A DNA stretch of 13,047 nucleotides from CAYLNH01 sp964384625 (GCA_964384625.1 CAYLNH010000210.1:1-13047), one strand, 5' to 3'. Positions 1 through 6,098 are shown, counted from the stretch's first letter. Numbers and translations are program-made. Notes: generated by a model from the sequence alone, not told the origin.

Positions 1-3
1 TCA

Positions 4-24
4 CCAGGCGGGTAAACCGCCTGG
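4..24. repeat. Stem-loop at the left edge of the window
   Basis: An 8-bp perfect inverted repeat, CCAGGCGG (4-11) and CCGCCTGG (17-24), is separated by a 5-nt loop. No T-run follows on either strand, so it is at best an atypical terminator for a gene lying outside the window on the left. It could equally be an extragenic hairpin. Confidence 0.4.
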
Positions 25-117
25 GGTCGTATGATCGAGCCAATTGTTGGCAGAAGAGACCTACGGAAGTGACATGCGCCCCGCTGATCTGCTGATCTGC
101 CTGTCCGCGACCTCGGG

Positions 118-145
118 ACTTCCACACCTGTACAGGTGTGGAAGT
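118..145. promoter_or_regulatory. Perfect 28-bp palindrome, candidate regulator binding site
   Basis: Each base from 118 to 131 (ACTTCCACACCTGT) pairs with its partner from 145 back to 132, giving a fully symmetric site with no spacer and TGTACA at the centre. It ends 30 bp before the proposed -35 box of the LacI gene. A spacer-free palindrome of this length fits a dimeric regulator site better than a terminator, and no T-run follows. TGTACA-centred operators are known for AraR, which like the regulator at 4955-6025 joins a GntR DNA-binding domain to a LacI-type sensor. Any link between the two here is speculation. Confidence 0.5.
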
Positions 146-175
146 GAGACGCGGTGCAGAAATACTCAGACCGAC

Positions 176-203
176 TTGCATCGGGGCGCCTCGGCGCTAT
201 ATT
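176..203 (+). promoter_or_regulatory. Predicted sigma-70-type promoter of the LacI-pseudopilin pair
   Basis: The -35 candidate TTGCAT (176-181) and the -10 candidate TATATT (198-203) are 16 bp apart. Initiation would fall near 210, leaving a leader of roughly 28 nt before the ATG at 238. The -10 box overlaps the left edge of the operator at 202-217, the usual geometry for repression. No convincing Shine-Dalgarno lies in the short leader. Confidence 0.55.
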
Positions 204-217
204 GATAACGCTATCAA
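202..217. promoter_or_regulatory. LacI-type operator with adjacent extra half-site
   Basis: The sequence TTGATAACGCTATCAA is a 16-bp near-perfect palindrome around a central CG, with 14 of 16 positions symmetric. This is the standard form of LacI-family operators. The left half with its flank (ATTGATAACG, 201-210) recurs exactly at 218-227, shifted by 17 bp, and is followed by a degenerate right half to about 235. The site covers the end of the -10 box and the predicted start of transcription, so autoregulation by the LacI protein encoded immediately downstream is the simplest reading. Confidence 0.6.
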
Positions 218-237
218 ATTGATAACGGTGTTGAATT

Positions 238-1284
238 ATGGTCACCATCAAGGAAATTGCGGCGGAAGCCGGGCTGCCCGTGCCGACCGTCGCCCGTATC
301 CTGCGCGGCGACAACAAGGAGGTCTGGGCCAGTGCCAAGCAACGCGCCGACCAGGTCCGCAAGGTCGCCAAACGCCTCGGCTATCGCCCCAACGCTGCCG
401 CCAAAGCGATGTCCAAGGGACGCTTCGACGCGATCACACTGGTGCTCAGTACTGGCCCGATCGGCAATAGTAAGCTCCCCGAAAATATGCTCCGCGGCAT
501 CGTCGATGGGCTTGACCAGCACAACGTTCACCTGACCATTGCCAATCTTTCCGACGAGCAGCTGACCGGTCCCGGCAACATCCCCAAGCTCTTACGGGAA
601 TCAATGACGGACGGCCTGCTGCTCAACTACAACAAGGAGTACCCGGACTGCCTGGTCGGCCTGTTGGAGGACAGCGAGGTCCCGTGGGTGTGGCTCAACT
701 GCAAACGCGAATGCGACGCGGTGTACCCGGATGATATTGCCGCCGGCCGATTGGCGGCGCAGCATCTCCTGGAGTGCGGTCACGAGCGTATCGCGTATGT
801 CAGCCAGTCCTACCTGCACGGCGTGTCGCACTACAGCGAGACGGATCGTCGGGAAGGCTTTCTCGACGTCGCGAAGGCGGCCGGCGTCGAAGCGCGAGTG
901 TTCGATCAATACGACTTCCCGGAATGCCGCGGCAACCGTCTGGCGCAGGCCAGGGCCCTCCTGTCGCAGCCCCGGCGGCCCACCGGCATCGCCACGTACG
1001 GCGGGACCACCACGTCTCCCCTGCTGCTGGCCGCAGCGCAGTTGGGTCTTGACGTCCCCGCTGATCTGGCGATCGTCTCTTTCGGCGGCGAGCGCGACCT
1101 GATCGGCGTCACGATCACGACGGTCCTCGTACCGGAGGCCGAGGTCGGGCGCTGCGCCGCAGACCTGCTGATCCGGAGAATTCGCACGGGCAGATCGCAG
1201 CCGTCGGTGGCGCTCCCGCCGACCGTTGTCGCCCAAGGCAACACCACCAGGAAACTACGCAAATCCGAATCCAGGAGATCCTGA
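238..1284 (+). CDS. LacI-family transcriptional regulator
   Basis: This is a 348-residue sugar-responsive type repressor, a normal LacI family length. The N-terminal helix-turn-helix (residues about 3-24, TIKEIAAEAGLPVPTVARIL) matches the family consensus. It is followed by the hinge segment RLGYRPNAAAKAM (about 46-58) and a periplasmic-binding-protein-like sensor domain to the C-terminus, including the recognisable stretch HLLECGHERIAYVS. The minor-groove leucine of the hinge helix in E. coli LacI appears replaced by Met. The inducer cannot be read from the sequence. The ATG at 238 is chosen because the family consensus begins directly there. The stop overlaps the next ATG (TGATG), so it is translated together with the pseudopilin-like gene. 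The operator at 202-217 suggests self-repression. The family assignment is very secure; the regulon is unknown. Confidence 0.95.
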   Translation: MVTIKEIAAEAGLPVPTVARILRGDNKEVWASAKQRADQVRKVAKRLGYRPNAAAKAMSKGRFDAITLVLSTGPIGNSKLPENMLRGIVDGLDQHNVHLTIANLSDEQLTGPGNIPKLLRESMTDGLLLNYNKEYPDCLVGLLEDSEVPWVWLNCKRECDAVYPDDIAAGRLAAQHLLECGHERIAYVSQSYLHGVSHYSETDRREGFLDVAKAAGVEARVFDQYDFPECRGNRLAQARALLSQPRRPTGIATYGGTTTSPLLLAAAQLGLDVPADLAIVSFGGERDLIGVTITTVLVPEAEVGRCAADLLIRRIRTGRSQPSVALPPTVVAQGNTTRKLRKSESRRS

Positions 1285-2087
1285 TGAGAACGAAATATCT
1301 GCGCGACGGCTTCACGCTGATCGAGTTGCTGGTTGTCGTGGCGATCATTGCCATCCTGGCGGCGATGTTGCTGCCGGTCCTCAGCCGGGCCCGAGAGGCT
1401 GCGCGGTTTACGACCTGCACAGCCAATCTCAAACAGATTCAGCTGGCCAGTGTGCTGTACACCGGCGACTATGATGAACGCTTGCCGGCAGCTACGCAAT
1501 GGAGTGCGATCGGCGGCTGGAGCGTCTGCAACTGGCACGACTTGGACATCACCACCGGCTTGATGTACCCCTATCTGCGTGACCCGGCACTCTATGTCTG
1601 TCCCAGCTTCGACACGGCGGCGCGCGCCCGCTATGACTACGGCACGAATGGGGGCAGGTGTTGCCTGAATACGGCGCACAGCGGTGCCCAGGCCAAGTAT
1701 TCCTACTCCATGAACCGGCTGCTGGCGTGGAAAAACAGCACGCATCACAATTGCGTCACGGGCGTGTTCAAGAATGGACGTCACGCCTCCACATACGCCC
1801 GCATTGACCGGCCGGCGGAGTTCCTGGTGTTCACCGAGGAAAACCCTTGGAACGGCCCCGCCGCTCTCTACCGCTATGGCCTGGATGACCCGGCCATCCG
1901 CGTCAGTTCACTGAACCCGGATTTCTCGGATGCAATCGGCTCCTACCACAAGGCCGGTCGCAGTCTGTGGGACGGCATCGGCGGTGTCGCCTTTGCGGAC
2001 GGCCATGTCGGCCCGGCGAAACCTCTGGACAGCGGCATATACGGCCACCGTTGTCTGGGCTGTTCGACCATGGAGAAAGTCTGGTAA
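1284..2087 (+). CDS. Prepilin-type N-terminal cleavage/methylation domain protein (pseudopilin-like)
   Basis: This 267-residue protein begins with a short basic leader and a type IV prepilin signal, DGFTLIELLVVV. Cleavage is predicted between Gly9 and Phe10, the conserved Glu is at position 14, and one hydrophobic helix spans about 11-32. The C-terminal part is a soluble domain with several cysteines and ends in a HKAG...FADGHVGPAKP motif typical of the large pseudopilin families of Lentisphaerota, Planctomycetes and Verrucomicrobia (DUF1559-like). Prepilin peptidase should process it and leave it anchored at the inner membrane or assembled in a pseudopilus; the molecular role of these families is not established. 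AGGAG at 1273-1277 sits 6 nt before the ATG, and the start overlaps the LacI stop by one base, indicating translational coupling. No other secretion or pilus gene is in the window. Confidence 0.9.
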   Translation: MRTKYLRDGFTLIELLVVVAIIAILAAMLLPVLSRAREAARFTTCTANLKQIQLASVLYTGDYDERLPAATQWSAIGGWSVCNWHDLDITTGLMYPYLRDPALYVCPSFDTAARARYDYGTNGGRCCLNTAHSGAQAKYSYSMNRLLAWKNSTHHNCVTGVFKNGRHASTYARIDRPAEFLVFTEENPWNGPAALYRYGLDDPAIRVSSLNPDFSDAIGSYHKAGRSLWDGIGGVAFADGHVGPAKPLDSGIYGHRCLGCSTMEKVW

Positions 2088-2256
2088 TCCCGTTCTTTGG
2101 CCTTCCGGTCTTTCCTCGTCGGGCTATGGCTACGGGCTCAACGAAAGGCCACGCATGACTGCCTTCCCGATTACCGAAGCGTTCTTCAATGGCGCCGCCG
2201 GCGTCGAACCCACTCCGGAAGGCATGTGCGCCTGGCGCCTGCCGCACACCCAACGC

Positions 2257-2413
2257 CGCACGTCTTCTCTTTTTGTCTTTTCTTCTTTCTGCACGCGCAG
2301 CGCCCTTTGTGGGGGTGCAGGGGGGCCACCGCCTCCCTGCCGGGGGTGGGGCAGCGCCCCACGTCTTCTTCTTTTGTTCCGCGCTTCGCGCGGCCGCGTC
2401 AGGAATGACGCGG
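2257..2413. repeat. Cluster of direct repeats and GC-rich hairpins (REP-like)
   Basis: Two imperfect 20-nt direct repeats, at 2257-2276 and 2358-2377 (17 of 20 identical, core CACGTCTTCT plus a T-rich tail), flank a GC-rich block. Inverted repeats in order are GCAGGGGGGC (2317-2326) with GCCTCCCTGC (2331-2340, one mismatch), GTGGGGC (2346-2352) with GCGCCCCAC (2354-2362), CCGCGC (2379-2384) with GCGCGG (2388-2393), and CCGCGTC (2394-2400) with GACGCGG (2407-2413). The arrangement resembles dispersed extragenic repeats rather than a gene. Confidence 0.6.
2346..2377 (+). terminator. Terminator-like hairpin with pyrimidine tail
   Basis: A 7-bp GC stem, GTGGGGC (2346-2352) with GCCCCAC (2356-2362), and a 3-nt loop is followed on the + strand by a T/C-rich tail including TTTTGTT. 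It could end transcription from the LacI-pseudopilin pair, although it lies about 260 nt past that stop codon. It is embedded in the repeat cluster, so its shape may be incidental. Confidence 0.4.
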
Positions 2414-2448
2414 AGCAGTAACCGGACAGGCCGTGTTCCACGCCGCTG

Positions 2449-2476
2449 TTGCAGGATCCGAATCCGGGACTACTGT
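2449..2476 (+). promoter_or_regulatory. Weak promoter candidate for mtaB-bioB
   Basis: TTGCAG (2449-2454) and TACTGT (2471-2476) are 16 bp apart, the same spacing as the LacI and GntR promoter candidates in this window. Initiation would be near 2483, leaving a leader of about 20 nt with GGAGA at 2491-2495. The -10 match is poor. Confidence 0.3.
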
Positions 2477-2502
2477 ATGCCCCCCGGAACGGAGACCCCC
2501 CT

Positions 2503-3780
2503 GTGACAAGACCGCGTGTGTCATTCTACACCTTCGGCTGTCGGCTGAACCAGGCAGAAACCGCAACCCTGCGGCAATGCTTCACCGACGCCGGCTTCGA
2601 TGTCGTCGAGTTCGGTGATCAAGCCGATATCGTCGTGGTTAATACTTGTACGGTGACATCGGCCGGCGACACCGACACGCGGAAGCTGGTCAATCGGGTC
2701 AACCGCCAGAATCCCGAGGCCCAGATTGCGCTGATCGGGTGTCAGTCCCAGCTGCAGTCCGGGGCGTTGATCGAGCTGCCGAGCGTCCGCTGGGTGGTCG
2801 GTACGGCGCGCAAGATGGAATTGGCGCAGTTGATCGACAGCGGCGAGGACGGCGTCATTCTGGATGCCATTCCGCGGACGGACTTCACGGCGCCGGCGTT
2901 CGGCCTGTACACCGACCGCACCCGGGCCAATCTCAAGGTCCAGGACGGCTGCGATTTTTACTGTTCCTACTGCGAGATCCCCTATGCCCGCGGCCATGCC
3001 CGCAGCCGGGACTTCGACGATGTCCTCGCCGAAGCCCACGCGCTGGTGGACGCCGGCCACCAGGAACTGGTGACCACCGGCATCAACGTCGGCTGCTACG
3101 AACACGACGGGAAGCAATTCCTCGATTTGATCCGGGCCCTCCTCGGAATTGACCATCTGCAGCGGCTGCGGATTTCTTCCATCGAGCCGACGACCCCGCC
3201 GGACGAGTTGCTGCAGATCATGGCGGACAATCCGAAGCTTTGCCGGTACCTGCACGTTCCCATGCAGAGCGGCAACGACGATATCCTGAAAAGCATGAAC
3301 CGGCGTTACTGCTATGCCGACTTCGCGGAATTCATCTATCACGCCGCCGAAACCGTGCCGGACGTATGTCTGGGGACGGACGTGATTGTCGGGTTTCCCG
3401 GCGAGTCGGACGAGCAGTTCGAGGATACCAATCGGGCGTTGCACGAATTGCCGCTGGCCTACTTCCACGTCTTCAGCTATTCCGACCGGCCGAACGCCAA
3501 AGCCAAGGACCTCCTCGAGCCCAAAGTCCCCCCGGAAGTGACTGACGAGCGCAGCCGGGTGCTGCGGGCCCTCAGCCACACCAAACGCCGCGCCTTTATG
3601 GAGCCGTTCATCGGTACCTGGCAATCGGTGCTTGTGGAACAGAAGAAAGAAGATCGCTGGAACGGGCTGACCGATAATTTCATCCGCGTGCGGTTCCCGG
3701 CGGCGGCGGATCTGCACAACCGCATGGTTGAAGTCCAGCTGACCGAGATCGATCAGCAGGGCATGCTGGGGCGGCTATGA
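2503..3780 (+). CDS. mtaB: tRNA (N6-threonylcarbamoyladenosine(37)-C2)-methylthiotransferase MtaB
   Basis: This radical SAM enzyme converts t6A37 to ms2t6A37 in ANN-decoding tRNAs, inserting sulfur and a methyl group. Domains in order are an N-terminal MTTase domain with three cluster cysteines (C13 in FGCRLNQAE, C49 in NTCTVT, C80 in IGCQSQ), a radical SAM core with CDFYCSYC (C150, C154, C157), and a C-terminal TRAM-like tRNA-binding region from about residue 365. FGCRLNQ and the 425-residue length fit MtaB better than MiaB or RimO. The GTG at 2503 is preferred because GGAGA (2491-2495) lies 7 nt before it and the family begins at this point; an upstream in-frame TTG at 2449 would add 18 residues unlike the family. 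The stop overlaps the bioB start as ATGA. Confidence 0.93.
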   Translation: MTRPRVSFYTFGCRLNQAETATLRQCFTDAGFDVVEFGDQADIVVVNTCTVTSAGDTDTRKLVNRVNRQNPEAQIALIGCQSQLQSGALIELPSVRWVVGTARKMELAQLIDSGEDGVILDAIPRTDFTAPAFGLYTDRTRANLKVQDGCDFYCSYCEIPYARGHARSRDFDDVLAEAHALVDAGHQELVTTGINVGCYEHDGKQFLDLIRALLGIDHLQRLRISSIEPTTPPDELLQIMADNPKLCRYLHVPMQSGNDDILKSMNRRYCYADFAEFIYHAAETVPDVCLGTDVIVGFPGESDEQFEDTNRALHELPLAYFHVFSYSDRPNAKAKDLLEPKVPPEVTDERSRVLRALSHTKRRAFMEPFIGTWQSVLVEQKKEDRWNGLTDNFIRVRFPAAADLHNRMVEVQLTEIDQQGMLGRL

Positions 3781-4757
3781 CGCAATGGGGTGAGATCGCG
3801 AAGGGGGTCCTTGCCGGTGAACCCCTGCGCCGGGTCCACGCGAAGGAGGTCCTCAGCGCAACAGATCAGGACCTCCTGCCGCTGCTGCAGGCGGCGGCGG
3901 CCGTGCGGGCCCGGCACTTCGGCAAGCAGATCAAGCTGTGTATGCTGGTCAACGCGCAATGCGGGCTCTGTACGGAAGACTGCGCCTATTGCTCCCAGTC
4001 GACGGTGTCCGAGGCCGACATCGACAAGTACGGCATGATCACCGCTGACCGCATCGTGGCCCGGGCAAAAGAAGCGGCGGCGGCCGGCGCCGTCAACTTC
4101 TCAATTGTGACCAGCGGCCGCGAGCCGTCCGACGCCCTGCTGGAGGCGGTCATTGACGCTGTTTGCGCGATTAAGGCGGAGGTCAATATCCCGGTTTGCG
4201 CCAGTTTGGGGATGCTCGCCGGAGACCAGGCGAAGCGACTGGCCGCTGCCGGCCTGGACCGCTATCACCACAACATCAACACCAGTGAAGGCCATCACGG
4301 CAAGATCTGCACGACGCATTCCTACACGGACCGCGTCGCGACCATCGAGCAGGTCAAAGCGGCCGGATTGTCCTCCTGCGGCGGTGTGATCATCGGCATG
4401 GGCGAGTCGGCTGATGACGTGGTCGATATGGCCGTTGCGCTGCGCCAATTGCGGGTGGACTCCATCCCGGTGAACTTCCTGCACCCCGTTCCGGGGACGC
4501 CGTTTGAGTCCAAGGCGGAGTTGACGCCGACGTATTGTCTGCGGGTCCTGGCCATGTTCCGACTGGTGTGCCCGGATCAGGACATCCGTCTGGCCGGCGG
4601 CCGCGAGTACAACCTGCGCGCCCTCCAGCCGCTGGCGTTGTACGCCGCCAACGCCATGTTCGTCGGCGACCTGTTGACGACTGCCGGGCCGGGCGTCGAC
4701 CACGACGTTCAGATGATCCGGGATCTGGGTCTGGAGCCGGTCTGCATCGCCGAATAG
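3777..4757 (+). CDS. bioB: Biotin synthase BioB, probably the anaerobe-type variant
   Basis: This 326-residue radical SAM enzyme inserts sulfur into dethiobiotin to make biotin, the last biosynthetic step. The SAM-cluster motif is CTEDCAYC (C65, C69, C72). The remainder aligns by eye with BioB throughout: DRYHHNINTSE, SIPVNFLHPVPGTP, RLAGGREYNLR and GDLLTTAG. Of the residues that hold the auxiliary cluster in E. coli BioB (Cys97, Cys128, Cys188, Arg260), counterparts of the last three are present (VCASLG, LSSCGG, AGGR). The Cys97 position is Ser, in NFSIVTSGR. Extra cysteines occur at C55 and C62 just before the SAM motif. This suggests a different auxiliary cluster. The start overlaps the mtaB stop (ATGA), so translation is probably coupled. 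No other biotin genes are nearby. Family is secure; cluster type is inference. Confidence 0.95.
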   Translation: MTQWGEIAKGVLAGEPLRRVHAKEVLSATDQDLLPLLQAAAAVRARHFGKQIKLCMLVNAQCGLCTEDCAYCSQSTVSEADIDKYGMITADRIVARAKEAAAAGAVNFSIVTSGREPSDALLEAVIDAVCAIKAEVNIPVCASLGMLAGDQAKRLAAAGLDRYHHNINTSEGHHGKICTTHSYTDRVATIEQVKAAGLSSCGGVIIGMGESADDVVDMAVALRQLRVDSIPVNFLHPVPGTPFESKAELTPTYCLRVLAMFRLVCPDQDIRLAGGREYNLRALQPLALYAANAMFVGDLLTTAGPGVDHDVQMIRDLGLEPVCIAE

Positions 4758-4804
4758 CCCTGCCCGGCAGTTGTCCCCACCTTCCTCGCGCTTCCCCCAT
4801 CCCA

Positions 4805-4816
4805 CCGGCCGGCCGG
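4805..4816. repeat. GC palindrome downstream of bioB
   Basis: CCGGCCGGCCGG is a perfect 12-bp palindrome inside a slightly longer imperfect hairpin, about 48 nt past the bioB stop. It may help end the mtaB-bioB transcript, but only a loose T-rich stretch follows, so it is not called a terminator. Confidence 0.3.
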
Positions 4817-4834
4817 CGGTGATCTGCTTTCAAT

Positions 4835-4851
4835 TTGATCGCAAGTTGATC
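4835..4851. promoter_or_regulatory. Direct repeat TTGATC just upstream of the GntR-gene promoter
   Basis: TTGATC occurs at 4835-4840 and again at 4846-4851, 11 bp apart, about one helical turn. The pair ends 9 bp before the -35 box at 4861. This could be an upstream binding site for a regulator. Evidence is limited to the repeat and its position. Confidence 0.25.
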
Positions 4852-4860
4852 CGGTTCTGC

Positions 4861-4888
4861 TTGACTTTTGACCAGTTCGTGGTATATT
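4861..4888 (+). promoter_or_regulatory. Sigma-70-type promoter of the GntR-family gene
   Basis: TTGACT (4861-4866), 16 bp, then TATATT (4883-4888) is the best promoter match in the window. Initiation near 4895 leaves a leader of about 60 nt before the ATG at 4955. Because the -10 box lies inside the upstream extension of the reading frame, it also argues for the downstream start. Confidence 0.65.
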
Positions 4889-4954
4889 GCTATTGGTGCC
4901 GGAGGCGTACTGCGGCCGGCATTACCGGGAATAAGAGTACAGGGTGATTGTGCC

Positions 4955-6025
4955 ATGAGCGAAGGCCTCGGAAAACGGGCAGAGAAGGTGTATTGCCGGT
5001 TGCGGCAAGACATTGAGGACGGCCGCTTGAAGCCGGGCCGCCGGTTGCCGACCCAGCATGAGTTGAGCCGGCAGTTGCGGGTCAGCCGGAGCACGGTGCA
5101 GACCGCGCTGAAGCAACTGGTCAAGGAAGGTCTGGTGATTGGCCGGCGGGGGTCGGGGATGTTTGTGCAGGCAGGGGTACAGCCCGAGACGTCAGCCAAT
5201 CTGGTTGGGGTCATGTGTGAAAGGATGAAGACGGACGGGTTCATCCTGCAGGAACAGTTGCTGCGCTACCGTCATCTCGGTTGTTTCTATTTTCAGAAGC
5301 CGAACCGCTGGAGCGTGCAGGCGGAGCGCGTGTATCTGCAGCAGCTTCTGCGGGCGCGGCCGAAGGCGCTGATTGCCTGCTGTTCGCCGGCCGAGCCGCC
5401 GAACACCGACTGCATCGAGGCGTTGGCGAAGCACGGTTGTCGCGTCATCCATGTATCGCCGTTCGAGCGCCATCTGCCGCGTCAGGAGTATTTGATGCCG
5501 GACTACAGCCTGGCGGGCTATGAAGCCGGGGTACGTCTGTACACGGCGGGCTATGACCATTTCTGTTTCTGCGGCGTCGCCAGCGACGGCCCGTACGTCT
5601 CCCTGATGGAAGAAGGCTACGCTACGGCCTTACGCGAAAACGGCGAGGACTACCGGCACTCACGGGACTACGTTGAACTGGCGGCGGTCGGCTGGTCCGG
5701 CCCGTCGGCCCAGGGGTTTCGCGACGCTCTGGAGCGTGGCGAAACCATCGGCGTCTTCGCGCGCAGCCGGTGGCTGGCGAAGATCGTCCGGCGACAGCTC
5801 GACGACTGGGACGTGGCGATGCCGGAGCAGGTCGGCATTGTCGTGCACGACAGCCATCGCGACCAGACGGAGACGGAAGGCAAAGGCTTTGACACCGTAG
5901 GCTTTGACCGGGCCGAGATCATGCGGCAGGCCGTTGTCTGGGCCGTTGACGCGGATGCCGCGCCGATTCGCGAGCTGGTGCAGCCCCGTTACCTGCCGCA
6001 AGGGACCATACGGGAAACAGAATAG
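4955..6025 (+). CDS. GntR-family regulator with LacI-type sugar-sensing domain
   Basis: This is a 356-residue two-domain regulator. Residues about 8-72 form a GntR winged helix: the LKPGRRLPTQHELSRQLRVS and RSTVQTALKQLVKEGLV segments and the wing GRRGSGMFV are clear family matches. From about residue 82 (ANLVGVM) the rest resembles the periplasmic-binding/LacI sensor fold, giving the AraR-like architecture. It would bind DNA as a dimer and release it on binding a small ligand, probably a sugar; the ligand cannot be predicted. The frame is open upstream to 4868, but the ATG at 4955 is chosen because AGGGTGA (4941-4947) precedes it by 7 nt, the GntR domain begins just after it, and the promoter lies upstream. 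It is monocistronic, with a terminator at 6066-6098. No obvious target operon adjoins it. Confidence 0.92.
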   Translation: MSEGLGKRAEKVYCRLRQDIEDGRLKPGRRLPTQHELSRQLRVSRSTVQTALKQLVKEGLVIGRRGSGMFVQAGVQPETSANLVGVMCERMKTDGFILQEQLLRYRHLGCFYFQKPNRWSVQAERVYLQQLLRARPKALIACCSPAEPPNTDCIEALAKHGCRVIHVSPFERHLPRQEYLMPDYSLAGYEAGVRLYTAGYDHFCFCGVASDGPYVSLMEEGYATALRENGEDYRHSRDYVELAAVGWSGPSAQGFRDALERGETIGVFARSRWLAKIVRRQLDDWDVAMPEQVGIVVHDSHRDQTETEGKGFDTVGFDRAEIMRQAVVWAVDADAAPIRELVQPRYLPQGTIRETE

Positions 6026-6065
6026 GGCAGAAGACCCCTTGGTGTGTGGGTGGGGGTGTGTGCAG

Positions 6066-6098
6066 GACCTCATCGAGTTGCTCGGTGAGGTCTTATTT
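6066..6098 (+). terminator. Rho-independent terminator of the GntR-family gene
   Basis: A 12-bp stem, GACCTCATCGAG (6066-6077) with CTCGGTGAGGTC (6081-6092), has one G-T wobble and a 3-nt loop and is followed by TTATTT on the + strand. It begins 41 nt after the stop. The opposite strand lacks a T-run, so it serves the + strand only. Confidence 0.85.

Larger units (their letters stand above)
2155..2421 (+). pseudogene. Possible truncated gene start merging into repeat DNA
   Basis: An ATG at 2155 preceded by GAAAGG (2143-2148) opens an 88-codon frame. About the first 30 residues (for example AAGVEPTPEGMCAWRLP) look like ordinary protein. After about codon 35 the frame runs into pyrimidine tracts and GC hairpins and translates to low-complexity Ser/Arg/Gly/Pro sequence. 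One reading is the N-terminus of a gene cut off by a repeat insertion; the motif faintly recalls the start of SGNH-type hydrolases, but that is not secure. It may equally be noncoding. Confidence 0.25.
2088..2502. other. 415-bp intergenic region with gene remnant, hairpins and mtaB promoter
   Basis: No complete gene is supported between the pseudopilin stop and mtaB. The left part holds a short open stretch that may be the decayed start of a gene (from 2155). The middle (2257-2413) is a mosaic of pyrimidine-rich direct repeats and GC-rich hairpins resembling repetitive extragenic elements, including a terminator-like element. The right part carries a weak promoter candidate and the ribosome binding site of mtaB. 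Open frames crossing the middle are rich in Arg, Pro and Ser and look like translated repeat DNA. Confidence 0.55.

Noticed and set aside
83..98. Tandem GCTGATCT repeat
   Set aside because: Only two 8-bp units with no link to a promoter or hairpin; likely chance.
2449..2502. 18-residue upstream extension of MtaB from a TTG start
   Set aside because: GGAGA at 2491-2495 points to the GTG at 2503, and the family N-terminus begins there; the extension is Pro/Asn-rich and atypical.
4868..4954. 29-residue N-terminal extension of the GntR-family regulator
   Set aside because: The proposed -10 box (4883-4888) lies inside it, the GntR domain starts just after the ATG at 4955, and that ATG has a ribosome binding site at a proper distance.
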